A stretch of 64,000 nt of DNA from CAVROT01 sp963722905 (GCA_963722905.1 CAVROT010000006.1:284876-348875); one strand, 5' to 3'. Shown: positions 1-9,206, counted from the first letter of the stretch. Notes: generated from the letters alone by a model not told the origin. Translations and numbers: made by a program.

Positions 1-573
1 GTCGATCTGCCTATCATCGAGTGGGTGGACGAGGATGGCGTCGATGACGCGGCCATTCGCGAACGTATCCAGAAGGCCAGCAACGAATTCATGGCGGCCA
101 AGGCCGCGCAGTTCGGCCCCGCGAACATGCGGATGATCGAAAAGCAGCTCCTGCTGCAGAGCATCGACGGCAAGTGGCGCGAGCACCTGTTGATGCTGGA
201 GCACCTGCGCTCGGTCGTCGGGTTCCGCGGCTATGCCCAGCGCGACCCCCTGAACGAATACAAGAACGAGGCGTTCCAGCTCTTCGAGGGGATGCTGGAT
301 TCGCTGCGTGAGGAGGTCAGCCAGAAGCTTTCGCAGATCCGCCCGCTCAGCGACGAAGAGCAGGCGGCGATGGTCCGCCAGATCGAGACGCAGCGCAGCG
401 CTTTGGCCGGCGCGGCGCAGGCAACGCCGCCGCAAGGCGAGGCGGACGCCCAGGCGGCGCGGTCCGGCTTTGCCGAAGCCGATCCGTCCACATGGGGCAA
501 TCCGGGCCGAAACGATACTTGCCCCTGCGGGTCGGGCAAGAAGTTCAAGCACTGTCATGGGCAGGTGACTTAA
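1..573 (+). CDS. secA: Preprotein translocase ATPase SecA, C-terminal part (5' end outside window)
   Basis: SecA is the ATP-driven motor that pushes unfolded preproteins through SecYEG at the inner membrane. Only the last 190 residues are present, because the reading frame is open from base 1. The visible part holds the helical scaffold segment around the IDGKWREHL motif and ends in a low-complexity linker followed by the zinc-binding tail CPCGSGKKFKHCHG, the site that contacts SecB and phospholipids. The stop is at 571-573. The tail is complete, so the protein looks intact as far as it can be seen. The 277 bases between this stop and radC contain no convincing gene. Confidence 0.97.
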   Translation, partial: VDLPIIEWVDEDGVDDAAIRERIQKASNEFMAAKAAQFGPANMRMIEKQLLLQSIDGKWREHLLMLEHLRSVVGFRGYAQRDPLNEYKNEAFQLFEGMLDSLREEVSQKLSQIRPLSDEEQAAMVRQIETQRSALAGAAQATPPQGEADAQAARSGFAEADPSTWGNPGRNDTCPCGSGKKFKHCHGQVT

Positions 574-850
574 CGGCCGGCTGTTACCTGCCCCGACCAG
601 GCTGGGGTCAAAGGCCGCGAAGCCGATGGCACCCGAGCCGCGTCGCTATCCGACCGCCGTCTCCGCGAGACGAAGCGACGACGCCCGCGGCCTGCACCGG
701 AACCGCCCCGATCGGCCGGCCGGGGGCGATCGGCGCGGCAGGTCGGCTACGCCCGCGTCGCGGAGTAGGCCGGCAAGCGGTATGGACAGCCCTTTGGCGG
801 GCCGCAGCCAGCGGGCGGTCGACGCATCTGCCCGAAGCGGCGCGGCCCTC

Positions 851-1627
851 CTAGCCCAGCAGCCCTTCCGCGCGAAAGCTCAGTTCCCGGCTCTTGCCGA
901 CGATCAGGTGGTCGTGCAGGACCAGCCCCAGCGACTGGCACGCCCGGTCGATCTGGGCCGTCATCGCGATGTCGGCCTCGCTGGGGGTGGGGTCGCCCGA
1001 CGGGTGGTTGTGGACGAGGATCAGCGCCTTGGCATTCAGCTCCAGCGCGCGCTTGACGACCTCGCGCGGGTACACCGGCACGTGGTCCACCGTGCCGCGG
1101 GCCTGCTCCTCGTCGGCGATGAGGATGTTCTTGGTGTCTAGGAACAGCACGCGGAACTGTTCCGTCTCGCGGTGCGCCATGGTGGTGTGGCAGTAGTCCA
1201 GCACGGCCTGCCAGTCCGAGATTACCTCGCGCCGCATCATTTTAGCCCGGGCGATCCGGTGCGCGGTCGCCTCGACGATCTTGAGATCCGTCACGACGGC
1301 CTCGCCGACGCCCTTGACGGCCGCCAGTTGCGTCGGGGTCGCCGCCAGAACGCGGCCCAGGTCGCCGAACTGGGTCATCAGGGCATGGGCCAGAGGCTTC
1401 ACGTCCTGCCGTGGTATGGACCGGAACAGCAGGAGCTCCAGCATCTCGTAGTCGGGAATGGCCTGCGCACCGCCTTCGACGAACCGCGTGCGCAGCCGCT
1501 TGCGGTGGTCAATCAGGTATGACGGCGGCCGGTTGCCGGGCGGCGGCGCGACGGCGGCGACCGGCACCTCGTCCACGTCGAAGAGGCCGGCGGGCGCTTC
1601 GCCGAAATGATTGCGATATCCGCTCAT
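851..1627 (-). CDS. radC: RadC family JAB/MPN+ domain protein
   Basis: This 258-residue protein has the RadC layout. A helix-hairpin-helix-like region near residues 60-120 includes the VKGVGEAV motif. The C-terminal JAB/MPN+ metalloprotease-like domain carries the metal-binding signature HNHPSGDPTPSEAD around residues 206-219. The family was once called a DNA repair protein; its actual biochemical role is not established. The N-terminal 40 residues are family-specific and poorly conserved. It is transcribed convergently with secA and lies 44 bases downstream of dnaJ on the same strand. Confidence 0.93.
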   Translation of the reverse strand: MSGYRNHFGEAPAGLFDVDEVPVAAVAPPPGNRPPSYLIDHRKRLRTRFVEGGAQAIPDYEMLELLLFRSIPRQDVKPLAHALMTQFGDLGRVLAATPTQLAAVKGVGEAVVTDLKIVEATAHRIARAKMMRREVISDWQAVLDYCHTTMAHRETEQFRVLFLDTKNILIADEEQARGTVDHVPVYPREVVKRALELNAKALILVHNHPSGDPTPSEADIAMTAQIDRACQSLGLVLHDHLIVGKSRELSFRAEGLLG

Positions 1628-1671
1628 GCCACCGGGCTAGCATCCCGGTGGTTAGCAGGGGGTTAAGATCC

Positions 1672-2823
1672 TCAGCCCTTCATGCCGTCCCAGAACGTCT
1701 TGACCTTGGTGAAGAAGCCGCTGCTCTCGGGGTTGTTGTCGTCACCCAGACGGTCGAACTCGCGCAGGATCTCCTTCTGCCGGCCGGTCAGGTTCACCGG
1801 CGTCTCGACCGCAAGCTCGATGTACATGTCGCCCGAGCCGCCGCCCCGCAACAGCGGCATGCCCTTGCCGCGCAGGCGCATCTGCTTGCCGGTCTGGCTG
1901 CCCGCCGGCACCTTCACCCGGCTGCGGCCGCCGTCGATGGTGGGCACTTCGATGTCGCCGCCCAGCGCTGCCGCGGCGACCGACACGGGGACGCGGCAGA
2001 ACAGGTTCTCGGCTTCGCGACTGAACAGCGGATGGTCCGCGACCTCGAGGAAGATGTAGAGATCCCCGGCGGGGCCGCCGCGCATACCCGCCTCGCCCTC
2101 TCCGGCCAGGCGGATTCGCGTCCCCGTCTCGACGCCCGGTGGAATGTTCACGCTCAGCGCGCGCTCCTTTTCGACCCGGCCGGCGCCGCCGCAGGTGCGG
2201 CAGGGGTTCTTGATGATCTGGCCCGCGCCCGAGCACGTGGGGCAGGTTCGTTCGACCGTGAAGAACCCCTGCTGCGCGCGAACCTTGCCCATCCCCGAGC
2301 ATGTGGGGCACATCGCGGGTTCCGATCCGCCCTCGGACCCCGATCCGTCGCAGGTGCCGCACTGGACGGCGCTGGGCACGGTGATGGATTTCTGCAGGCC
2401 GCGATGCGCGTCCTCCAGCGAGATGCGCAGATTGTAGCGCAGGTCGGCGCCGCGTGCGGCCCGCTGGCCGCGGCCGCCGGCACCGCCGCGCTGACCGCCC
2501 ATGATGTCGCCGAAGAGATCGTCGAACACGTCCGAAAAGGCCGAGGCGAAATCGCCCTGCTGGCCGGGACGCGCCCCGCCTCCGCCGCCCATCCCGCCTT
2601 CGAAGGCGGCGTGGCCGAAGCGGTCGTAGGCGGCCTTCTTGTCGGCGTCCTTGAGCACCTCGTAGGCCTCGTTCGCCTCCTTGAACTGCGCCTCGGCCTT
2701 GGGGTTGTCTGCGTTGCGGTCGGGGTGAAGCTCGCGCGCCTTGAGGCGATAGGCTTTCTTCAACTCCTCGGCCGAGGCACCCTTCTTCGTGCCCAGCACC
2801 TCGTAGTAATCGCGTTTTGCCAT
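1672..2823 (-). CDS. dnaJ: Co-chaperone DnaJ
   Basis: DnaJ delivers unfolded substrates to DnaK and stimulates its ATPase. The J domain has the HPD triad at residues 33-35. A Gly/Phe-rich linker follows at about 70-130. The zinc-finger region carries four CxxCxGxG repeats (CGTCDGSG, CPTCSGMG, CPTCSGAG, CRTCGGAG). The C-terminal substrate-binding domain is complete, giving 383 residues, the usual length. A second ATG lies two codons upstream at 2829. I chose 2823 because the AAGGA Shine-Dalgarno is then nine bases away and the protein starts MAKRDYY, as in relatives. It follows dnaK on the same strand with a gap of about 75 bases and probably shares its heat-shock control. Confidence 0.97.
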   Translation of the reverse strand: MAKRDYYEVLGTKKGASAEELKKAYRLKARELHPDRNADNPKAEAQFKEANEAYEVLKDADKKAAYDRFGHAAFEGGMGGGGGARPGQQGDFASAFSDVFDDLFGDIMGGQRGGAGGRGQRAARGADLRYNLRISLEDAHRGLQKSITVPSAVQCGTCDGSGSEGGSEPAMCPTCSGMGKVRAQQGFFTVERTCPTCSGAGQIIKNPCRTCGGAGRVEKERALSVNIPPGVETGTRIRLAGEGEAGMRGGPAGDLYIFLEVADHPLFSREAENLFCRVPVSVAAAALGGDIEVPTIDGGRSRVKVPAGSQTGKQMRLRGKGMPLLRGGGSGDMYIELAVETPVNLTGRQKEILREFDRLGDDNNPESSGFFTKVKTFWDGMKG

Positions 2824-2899
2824 CGTCATACGTCCTTGCGGAACGGCGAAACCGGCCTGACGGGGTCAGGCCGGTTCCATGCCGCTTTGGTGGCCGGGG

Positions 2900-4822
2900 T
2901 CAGGAGGCGCGCTTCTCGTCGTCCAGATCCTCGAAATCGGCATCGACGATGTCGTCATCGACACTGCGCGGGCCGTCGTCGGGACCGTCGTCGTCACCGC
3001 CGTCGGACTTGGCCTGCTCGGACTTGTAGATCGCCTCGCCCAGTTTCATCGCAGCTTCGGTCACGTTCTGGATGCCGCTGCGGATTTTGCCCGCATCCTC
3101 GGTCTCCAGCTGCTCGTTGAGGTTGGCAATCGCCAGCTCGATGGCCTCGATGGTGGTGGGGTCGACCTTGTCTTTATGCTCTTCCATCGACTTCTCGGTG
3201 GAGTGGATGAGGCTCTCGGCCTGGTTGCGCGCCTCGACCAGCTCGCGCCGGCCCTTGTCCGCCTCGGCATTGGCCTCGGCGTCCTTCACCATCTTGTCGA
3301 TCTCGTCGTCCGACAGTCCGCCCGACGCCTGGATGGTGATCGTCTGCTCCTTGCCGGTGCCCTTGTCCTTGGCGGCGACCGACACGATGCCGTTGGCGTC
3401 GATGTCGAACGTCACCTCGATCTGCGGCAGGCCGCGCGGGGCCGGCGGGATGTTCTCCAGGTTGAACTGGCCCAGCATCTTGTTGTCGCTGGCCATCTCG
3501 CGTTCGCCCTGGAAGACGCGGATCGTGACGGCGTTCTGGTTGTCCTCGGCGGTGCTGAACACCTGGCTCTTCTTCGTCGGGATGGTCGTGTTGCGGTCGA
3601 TGAGGCGGGTGAACACGCCGCCCAGCGTCTCGATCCCAAGGCTCAGCGGCGTCACGTCCAGAAGAACCACGTCCTTGACGTCACCCTGAAGCACGCCCGC
3701 CTGGATCGCGGCGCCCATCGCCACGACCTCGTCGGGGTTCACGCCCTGATTGGGCTCCTTGCCGAAGAACTTGGTCACTTCCTCGCGGACCTTGGGCATC
3801 CGGGTCATGCCGCCGACCAGCACCACCTCGTCGATGTCCTTGAGCGAGATCCCGGCGTCCTTGATCGCGGCCTGGCACGGCTTGATCGACGCCTTGATGA
3901 GGTCGCCCACCAGGCTTTCCAGCTTGGCGCGGGTCAGCTTCATCACCATGTGGAGCGGCTGGCCGCCCTTGGGGTCCATGCTGATGAACGGCTGGTTGAT
4001 CTCGGTCTGGGAGGACGACGACAGCTCGATCTTGGCCTTCTCGGCGGCTTCCTTGAGCCGCTGGAGCGCCATCTTGTCCTTGGTCAGGTCGACGCCGTTC
4101 TCTTTCTTGAACTCTGCGGCGAGGTAGTTGACGATCCGCATGTCGAAGTCCTCGCCCCCGAGGAACGTGTCCCCGTTGGTGGACTTCACCTCGAAGAGGC
4201 CGTCGTCGATCTCCAGCACGGTCACGTCGAACGTGCCGCCGCCAAGGTCGTAGACCGCGATGGTCTTGGTCTCCTTGCGGTCGAGCCCGTAGGCCAGCGC
4301 GGCCGCCGTCGGCTCGTTGATGATGCGCAGCACCTCGAGGCCGGCGATCTTGCCGGCATCCTTGGTGGCCTGACGCTGGGCGTCGTTGAAGTAGGCGGGC
4401 ACCGTGATGACGGCCTGCGTCACCTCCTCGCCCAGATAGCTTTCGGCGGTCTCCTTCATCTTCTGGAGGATGAAGGCGCTGATCTGGCTGGGCGAATACT
4501 TCTCGCCGCGCACCTGGACCCAGGCGTCCCCGTTGCCGCCGTCGACGATGGTGTAGGGCAGGTTGTTGCGGTCCTTGGCGACCTCGGGCGCGTCGCTGCG
4601 ACGGCCGATCAGGCGCTTGACCGCGAAGATGGTGTTGTCGGCGTTGGTGACGGCCTGCCGCTTGGCGGCCTGTCCCACCAGTCGCTCGTCCTCCGTGAAG
4701 GCCACGATGGACGGGGTGGTGCGCGCGCCCTCGGCGTTCTCGATCACGCGGGGCTGGCTGCCGTCCATGATCGCGACGCAGCTGTTGGTGGTTCCAAGGT
4801 CGATTCCGATGACTTTGGCCAT
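2900..4822 (-). CDS. dnaK: Hsp70 chaperone DnaK
   Basis: DnaK is the ATP-dependent Hsp70 that folds and refolds cytosolic proteins together with DnaJ and GrpE. The 640-residue product starts MAKVIGIDLGTTNSC, with the phosphate-1 loop DLGTTNS at residues 8-14. It contains the family motifs DLGGGTFDV and VLVGGMTRMP and ends in an acidic lid tail rich in Asp. The open frame continues upstream to 5992, but that extension is a shadow of the cysQ gene on the other strand; the conserved N terminus fixes the start at 4822. A good RpoH-type promoter lies upstream at 4934-4965. Confidence 0.98.
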   Translation of the reverse strand: MAKVIGIDLGTTNSCVAIMDGSQPRVIENAEGARTTPSIVAFTEDERLVGQAAKRQAVTNADNTIFAVKRLIGRRSDAPEVAKDRNNLPYTIVDGGNGDAWVQVRGEKYSPSQISAFILQKMKETAESYLGEEVTQAVITVPAYFNDAQRQATKDAGKIAGLEVLRIINEPTAAALAYGLDRKETKTIAVYDLGGGTFDVTVLEIDDGLFEVKSTNGDTFLGGEDFDMRIVNYLAAEFKKENGVDLTKDKMALQRLKEAAEKAKIELSSSSQTEINQPFISMDPKGGQPLHMVMKLTRAKLESLVGDLIKASIKPCQAAIKDAGISLKDIDEVVLVGGMTRMPKVREEVTKFFGKEPNQGVNPDEVVAMGAAIQAGVLQGDVKDVVLLDVTPLSLGIETLGGVFTRLIDRNTTIPTKKSQVFSTAEDNQNAVTIRVFQGEREMASDNKMLGQFNLENIPPAPRGLPQIEVTFDIDANGIVSVAAKDKGTGKEQTITIQASGGLSDDEIDKMVKDAEANAEADKGRRELVEARNQAESLIHSTEKSMEEHKDKVDPTTIEAIELAIANLNEQLETEDAGKIRSGIQNVTEAAMKLGEAIYKSEQAKSDGGDDDGPDDGPRSVDDDIVDADFEDLDDEKRAS

Positions 4823-4933
4823 GTCTGTCACTCTTCCTTTCGGCGATATGTCCGCGGCGGGCCCGTCAGGTGGCACCCGGCCGGCGATCCCAAGATTTTC
4901 CCGATATTTCATGCCGCGGGACACGGCCCGTGG

Positions 4934-4965
4934 CGTATATAGGAAGGGGTCCGGAACGCTGCAAG
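4934..4965 (-). promoter_or_regulatory. Heat-shock (RpoH-type) promoter of dnaK
   Basis: Read on the minus strand, CTTG (4962-4965) is followed after 18 bases by CCTATATACG (4934-4943). This matches the published alphaproteobacterial heat-shock consensus CTTG-N16-18-CYTATNTNNG at every defined position. It lies about 110 bases upstream of the dnaK start and points at dnaK. Function is inferred from the match. Confidence 0.75.
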
Positions 4966-5170
4966 CGGTCGGCGGGATCGCATGGGGCCGGTGCCCGGCA
5001 CCGCCGTGGATGCGGTAGGCCGTCGGTCGGCGACATGGCGCCGGACCGGGCAGACCGGCCGCGCGTGCCCATGGAACTTGCCGTTGCGTGCCGCCCGCTT
5101 CATAAGGCGCGCGACCGCTTGCAACCCTGAAGGGTATCGTGCAGGCGAGGCGCAGGATCGGAGGCCGGCG

Positions 5171-5968
5171 ATGGATCATGCGAAACTGGAACGCGAGATG
5201 CGGCGGCTGGCCCTGGCCGCGGGCGATGCGATCATGGAGATCTACGGGTCCGGCGATCTGGGGACGCGCGCCAAGTCGGACGACAGTCCCGTGACCGCCG
5301 CGGACGAGGCCGCCGACGCGCTGATCTCGGCCGGGCTGCGCACGGCCTTCCCAGACGTCGCCATAATCACCGAAGAGCAGGCCGCGACCCACGCGACCCA
5401 GGCGCGCACTTTCCTCATCGTCGATCCGCTGGACGGCACCAAGGAGTTCGTCCAGCGGCGCGGCGATTTCACGGTGAACATCGCCTATGTCGAGGACGGC
5501 GAGCCGGTGCGCGGCGTCGTCTATGCACCCGCAAGGGGCCGCCTTTTCTACACCGATGCCACCGGCCGCTCGGTCGAGGAGGCGGGACCGTTCGATGCCG
5601 ACGTCCCCGGCTCCACGACGCCGATCCGCGTCTCGACCCCGGATGCCGGTGGCCTGATGGTGGTCGCGTCGAAATCCCACCGCGACGCCGCGACGGACGA
5701 CTATATCGCGCGATATGCCGTGGCCGACAGCAAGAGTGCCGGCTCGTCTCTCAAGTTTTGTCTGGTGGCGACGGGCGAGGCCGACATCTACCCCCGCCTG
5801 GGCCGCACCATGGAGTGGGACACGGCAGCGGGACATGCCGTCCTTTCCGGTGCCGGCGGCCATGTGGTCAGGCTGGACGATCTGACGGCGCTGACCTACG
5901 GGAAGGACGGCTACGAGAATCCCTTCTTCGTCGCCCATGCGCCGGGCGTCGAAATTCTGGCGGGATGA
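5171..5968 (+). CDS. cysQ: 3'(2'),5'-bisphosphate nucleotidase CysQ
   Basis: CysQ hydrolyses 3'-phosphoadenosine 5'-phosphate to AMP, removing the by-product of PAPS-dependent sulfation and sulfate reduction. The 265-residue protein belongs to the lithium-sensitive inositol monophosphatase superfamily. Metal-binding motifs are EE at 68-69 and DPLDGTKEF from residue 85, then GSSLKFCLVATGEADIYPR and EWDTAAGHAVL near the C terminus. The start at 5171 is preceded by GGAGG at 5160-5164; the longer open frame from 4982 overlaps the dnaK promoter region and is unlikely. The gene is divergent from dnaK. Two sulfotransferase-like genes elsewhere in the window would generate its substrate. Confidence 0.93.
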   Translation: MDHAKLEREMRRLALAAGDAIMEIYGSGDLGTRAKSDDSPVTAADEAADALISAGLRTAFPDVAIITEEQAATHATQARTFLIVDPLDGTKEFVQRRGDFTVNIAYVEDGEPVRGVVYAPARGRLFYTDATGRSVEEAGPFDADVPGSTTPIRVSTPDAGGLMVVASKSHRDAATDDYIARYAVADSKSAGSSLKFCLVATGEADIYPRLGRTMEWDTAAGHAVLSGAGGHVVRLDDLTALTYGKDGYENPFFVAHAPGVEILAG

Positions 5969-6113
5969 CTGTGCGGCATATGAGCGGAACATGAACGGGC
6001 GGGTGGCGTTGCAGAAGCCTCGTTACCTCCCCTTAACGAAACGCCGGTAGTGCCGCAGCGTCTCCGACGGGGGCGCGGGCGACGAGGCCGGTTCATTTGC
6101 GAAAGGTCTGTGC

Positions 6114-7010
6114 ATGGTCCCCAAGATTACGAAGGCAGTCTTTCCCGTCGCCGGGCTTGGGACGCGTTTCCTGCCGGCAACGAAGTCGATCCCCAAGGAA
6201 ATCATGACGCTCGTCGACCGCCCGCTGATCCAGTACGCCATAGACGAGGCACGGGCGGCCGGCATCACCGACTTCATATTCGTGACGTCTCGCGGCAAGG
6301 CGGCGCTGGAGGATTATTTCGACCGCGCGCCCGAACTCGAGGCGTCGCTGGCTGCCAAGAAGAAGACCGAGCTGCAGGAGGTGCTGGCGCACACCAACAT
6401 GCCATCGGGCGCCATCGCCTATATCCGGCAGGCCGAACCCAAGGGTCTGGGGCATGCCGTGTGGTGCGCCCGGCGCCTGATCGGCGACGAACCCTTCGCG
6501 GTGATCCTGCCCGACGACGTCATCGCCGCCGAACGGTCGTGCCTGGGGCAGATGGTCGACGCCTACGAAGGCGGCTGCATGGTCGCCGCGATGGAAGTGC
6601 CCGAGGACAAGGCGTTCGCCTACGGGATCCTCGATACCGGGACGGACGACGGCACCACCGTGTCGGTGAAGGGCATGGTGGAAAAGCCCAGGACCGGGAC
6701 GGCGCCCTCGAACCTCGCGGTGATCGGCCGCTACATCCTGACGCCGAGCGTCCTGACCACGCTCAACACGATGGGCGAAGGCGCCGGCGGAGAGATCCAG
6801 CTGACCGACGCCATCGCGGCCGAGATCGACCGCAAGCCCGGCGTGTCCGGCCTGCGCTTTCGCGGACAGCGCTTCGATTGCGGGACGAAGGCGGGGTTCC
6901 TGCAGGCCACCGTGGCCTTCGGACTTGCCCGCGACGACCTGAGGGATGAGTTCGCCGACTACCTCGGCGCCGTGAAGCTGGACCTGCCCGCCAAGAACGA
7001 CGCCGCGTGA
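6114..7010 (+). CDS. galU: UTP--glucose-1-phosphate uridylyltransferase GalU
   Basis: GalU makes UDP-glucose from UTP and glucose 1-phosphate for polysaccharide and lipid glycosylation. The 298-residue protein begins with the nucleotidyltransferase signature AGLGTRFLPATKSIPKE, followed by the sugar-nucleotide motifs AFAYGILDTG and VKGMVEKP and the C-terminal FDCGTKAGFLQA. An AAAGG Shine-Dalgarno lies about 8 bases before the ATG. Its stop overlaps the galE GTG start by the tetranucleotide GTGA, so the two are translationally coupled: GalU product is the direct substrate of GalE. Confidence 0.97.
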   Translation: MVPKITKAVFPVAGLGTRFLPATKSIPKEIMTLVDRPLIQYAIDEARAAGITDFIFVTSRGKAALEDYFDRAPELEASLAAKKKTELQEVLAHTNMPSGAIAYIRQAEPKGLGHAVWCARRLIGDEPFAVILPDDVIAAERSCLGQMVDAYEGGCMVAAMEVPEDKAFAYGILDTGTDDGTTVSVKGMVEKPRTGTAPSNLAVIGRYILTPSVLTTLNTMGEGAGGEIQLTDAIAAEIDRKPGVSGLRFRGQRFDCGTKAGFLQATVAFGLARDDLRDEFADYLGAVKLDLPAKNDAA

Positions 7011-7993
7011 CGCGATCCGTCCTGGTCACCGGCGGCGCCGGTTACATAGGATCGCACGCCTGCAAGGCGCTGGCCGCGGCGGGATACCTTCCCGTCGCCT
7101 TCGACAACCTGTCGACCGGATGGGCGGACGCGGTGCGCTTCGGCCCGCTGGTCGAGGGCGACCTGATGGACCGCGCCGCCATCGACGCCGCCTTCGCCGC
7201 GCATCGCCCGGCGGCGGTCATGCACTTCGCCGCCGTCTCGGACGTTGGCGAATCCATGCGCGATCCGGGCCGGTACTGGCGCAACAACGTCGGCGGGTCG
7301 TTGAATCTGATCGAGGCCGGGCTGGACGCAGGTTGCCGCGATCTGGTGTTCTCATCCACCTGTGCGACCTATGGCGACCGCGACGGCGTGATGCTGGACG
7401 AGGCATGCCCGCAGGACCCGATCAACGCCTACGGCGCCTCGAAGCGCGCCATCGAGGACATGATCGCCAACTTCGGCGCCTCGCACGGGCTGAACGCGGT
7501 GATCTTCCGCTATTTCAACGTGGCGGGCGCCGATCCAGACGGCGAGGTGGGCGAGCATCACCGACCCGAGACGCATCTGGTCCCGCTGATGCTGGACGCC
7601 ATCGACGGACGGCGCGCCGCGCTGACGGTGCACGGCACGGACTACGACACGGCCGACGGGACCTGCGTGCGCGACTATGTTCATGTCGTCGATCTGGTCG
7701 ATGCCCACCTGCGCGGCCTGCGCTGGCTGGAGGACGGGCGCGGCAGCCGGGTCTTCAACCTGGGTACCGGCAAGGGCTTTTCGGTCCGCGAGGTGATCGA
7801 GAAATCGCGCCACGTCACCAACCGTCCCGTCCCCGTCACCGACGGTCCCCGCCGGCCCGGCGATGCGGTGTCGCTGGTGTCGGGCAGTACGCGCGCCGCG
7901 GCCGAACTGGGGTGGTCCCCGATCCATTCGACGATGGACCGGATGATTGCCGACGCCTGGCGCTGGCACCAGAACGGCCACTACGACCGCTGA
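7007..7993 (+). CDS. galE: UDP-glucose 4-epimerase GalE
   Basis: GalE interconverts UDP-glucose and UDP-galactose using tightly bound NAD. The 328-residue protein is an extended short-chain dehydrogenase. It shows the Rossmann motif GGAGYIGSH (residues 9-17), the catalytic Ser region FSSTCATYG (about 115-123) and the catalytic Tyr-Lys pair in YGASK (Tyr142, Lys146). A GTG start at 7007 overlaps the galU stop. The C-terminal RPGDAVSLVS motif is typical of GalE. It ends 92 bases before the convergent ptsN. Confidence 0.96.
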   Translation: MTRSVLVTGGAGYIGSHACKALAAAGYLPVAFDNLSTGWADAVRFGPLVEGDLMDRAAIDAAFAAHRPAAVMHFAAVSDVGESMRDPGRYWRNNVGGSLNLIEAGLDAGCRDLVFSSTCATYGDRDGVMLDEACPQDPINAYGASKRAIEDMIANFGASHGLNAVIFRYFNVAGADPDGEVGEHHRPETHLVPLMLDAIDGRRAALTVHGTDYDTADGTCVRDYVHVVDLVDAHLRGLRWLEDGRGSRVFNLGTGKGFSVREVIEKSRHVTNRPVPVTDGPRRPGDAVSLVSGSTRAAAELGWSPIHSTMDRMIADAWRWHQNGHYDR

Positions 7994-8050
7994 TGCCCCG
8001 CCATGGCGCCGGCCCCGGCGCTTGGCGCGACGGCTCGGGCGCCTGCGGCG

Positions 8051-8075
8051 TCCAGTCCAGTCCAGTCCAGTCCAG
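8051..8075. repeat. Pentanucleotide tandem repeat (TCCAG)x5
   Basis: Five exact copies of TCCAG lie in the short spacer between the convergent genes galE and ptsN, beginning 58 bases after galE and ending 10 bases before the ptsN stop. No coding frame uses it. Such repeats can vary in copy number between strains. Confidence 0.95.
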
Positions 8076-8084
8076 CCCTGCGGC

Positions 8085-8549
8085 TCAGGCAGCGGCGACG
8101 GCGGGCCCCTCGGTCAGCATGGCGTGCAGCTTGGCCGGGTCGCTGTTGGCGCGCAGCTTGGCGCAGAGGTCGGGATCGCGCAGCGTGCGCGACACCACCG
8201 CCAGGGCCTTCAGATGGTCGACACCCGACGCCTCGGGCGCGAAGAGGGCGAAGACCAGATCGACGGGCTGGCTGTCCACCGACCCGTAGTCCAGCGGTTT
8301 TTCCACCCGGATGAACACGCCGCGGACGCGGTCGATCCCGTCGACGCGCGCATGCGGCAGCGCGACGCCGTGGCCGACGCCCGTCGGTCCCAGGTTCTCA
8401 CGCTCGATCAGCGCCTCGACAATGCGGTCGGCCGACAGGCCGTGGGCGGCATGGGCCATGTCTCCCAGCTCGTGGAACAGGCGCTTCTTGCTGCCGACGG
8501 CGCCGGTGACGCGTATCGCGGACGGTATGAGCAGGCTGGATAGTTGCAT
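8085..8549 (-). CDS. ptsN: Nitrogen-PTS EIIA protein PtsN
   Basis: PtsN (EIIA-Ntr) is the terminal phosphoacceptor of the regulatory nitrogen phosphotransferase system and works through protein-protein interactions rather than sugar transport. The 154-residue protein is a single EIIA fructose/mannitol-type domain. The phosphorylated His is His66 in GVALPHARV. It lies downstream of hpf on the same strand with a 45-base gap, the usual alphaproteobacterial order hpf-ptsN, though rpoN itself is not next to it here. Confidence 0.95.
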   Translation of the reverse strand: MQLSSLLIPSAIRVTGAVGSKKRLFHELGDMAHAAHGLSADRIVEALIERENLGPTGVGHGVALPHARVDGIDRVRGVFIRVEKPLDYGSVDSQPVDLVFALFAPEASGVDHLKALAVVSRTLRDPDLCAKLRANSDPAKLHAMLTEGPAVAAA

Positions 8550-8594
8550 GTCGCCTCATCGGGGTCAGACCGGCAAGCCTTCACGTCGAAACGG

Positions 8595-9206
8595 TCATCG
8601 GGCGGCGGCGCCGCGCTGCTGGCGGTCGTCCGGGAGGTGGCCCGGATCGATCCATCCGATGTTTCCGTCCTCGCGCCGGTAGACCACGTTCACGCCCCCC
8701 ACGGGGCCTTCGGTTCGGAAGACCAGGACGGGCGCCCCGGCCAGTTCCATCTGCATGACCGCCTCGCCCACCGACAGGGTCGGGATGCGGGTGGGCATCT
8801 CGGCTACGATGACGGGTGCCAGCGTCTCGGGTTCGTCCGAGTCGTCGCTGGCGTCGGAGGCGAGGATATACGAGGCGCCGTCGGAGAGTTCAACGGGGTT
8901 CGGCCGCTCCTTGTGGTGGTCTTTCAGCCGCCGCTTGTACCGGCGAAGCTGTTTCTCCATCTTCGTGTTGGCTGCGTCGAACGCCGCGTAGATCTCGACC
9001 GCCACGCCCCTGGCCGATACCGACAGGCCGGTCGACAGATGTACCACGACCTCGCAGGAGAACTCGTGAGCGGCCTTCGAGAAGACGACGAGCGCGTCGG
9101 TCGGGCGGCCGGGATACTTGCCCACGACTTCGTCGATTTCGTTCCGGACATGGGACTGAAGGGATTCTCCGATGTCCATCTGCTTGCCGCTGATCTGATA
9201 CCGCAT
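8595..9206 (-). CDS. hpf: Long-form ribosome hibernation promoting factor HPF/RaiA
   Basis: HPF binds 30S subunits and dimerises 70S ribosomes into inactive 100S particles in stationary phase. The 203-residue product has the S30AE N-terminal domain (starts MRYQISGKQMDIG). A charged linker follows, then the C-terminal dimerisation domain with VVYRREDGNIGWIDP, so it is the long form. I placed the start at 9206 because AGGAGG sits six bases upstream; the longer frame to 9299 runs through the leader hairpin. It is followed by ptsN and preceded by lptB in the same orientation. Confidence 0.94.
   Translation of the reverse strand: MRYQISGKQMDIGESLQSHVRNEIDEVVGKYPGRPTDALVVFSKAAHEFSCEVVVHLSTGLSVSARGVAVEIYAAFDAANTKMEKQLRRYKRRLKDHHKERPNPVELSDGASYILASDASDDSDEPETLAPVIVAEMPTRIPTLSVGEAVMQMELAGAPVLVFRTEGPVGGVNVVYRREDGNIGWIDPGHLPDDRQQRGAAAR

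Noticed and set aside
1411..3120. 569-codon plus-strand frame across radC/dnaJ
   Set aside because: Antisense shadow of radC and dnaJ with His/Ala/Gly-rich composition and no motif.
2879..4942. 687-codon open frame on the plus strand
   Set aside because: It is antisense to dnaK throughout; high G+C gives long open frames opposite real genes. No family motifs.
4823..5992. N-terminal extension of dnaK by 390 codons
   Set aside because: The conserved DnaK N terminus is at 4822 and the extension is antisense to cysQ and crosses the heat-shock promoter.
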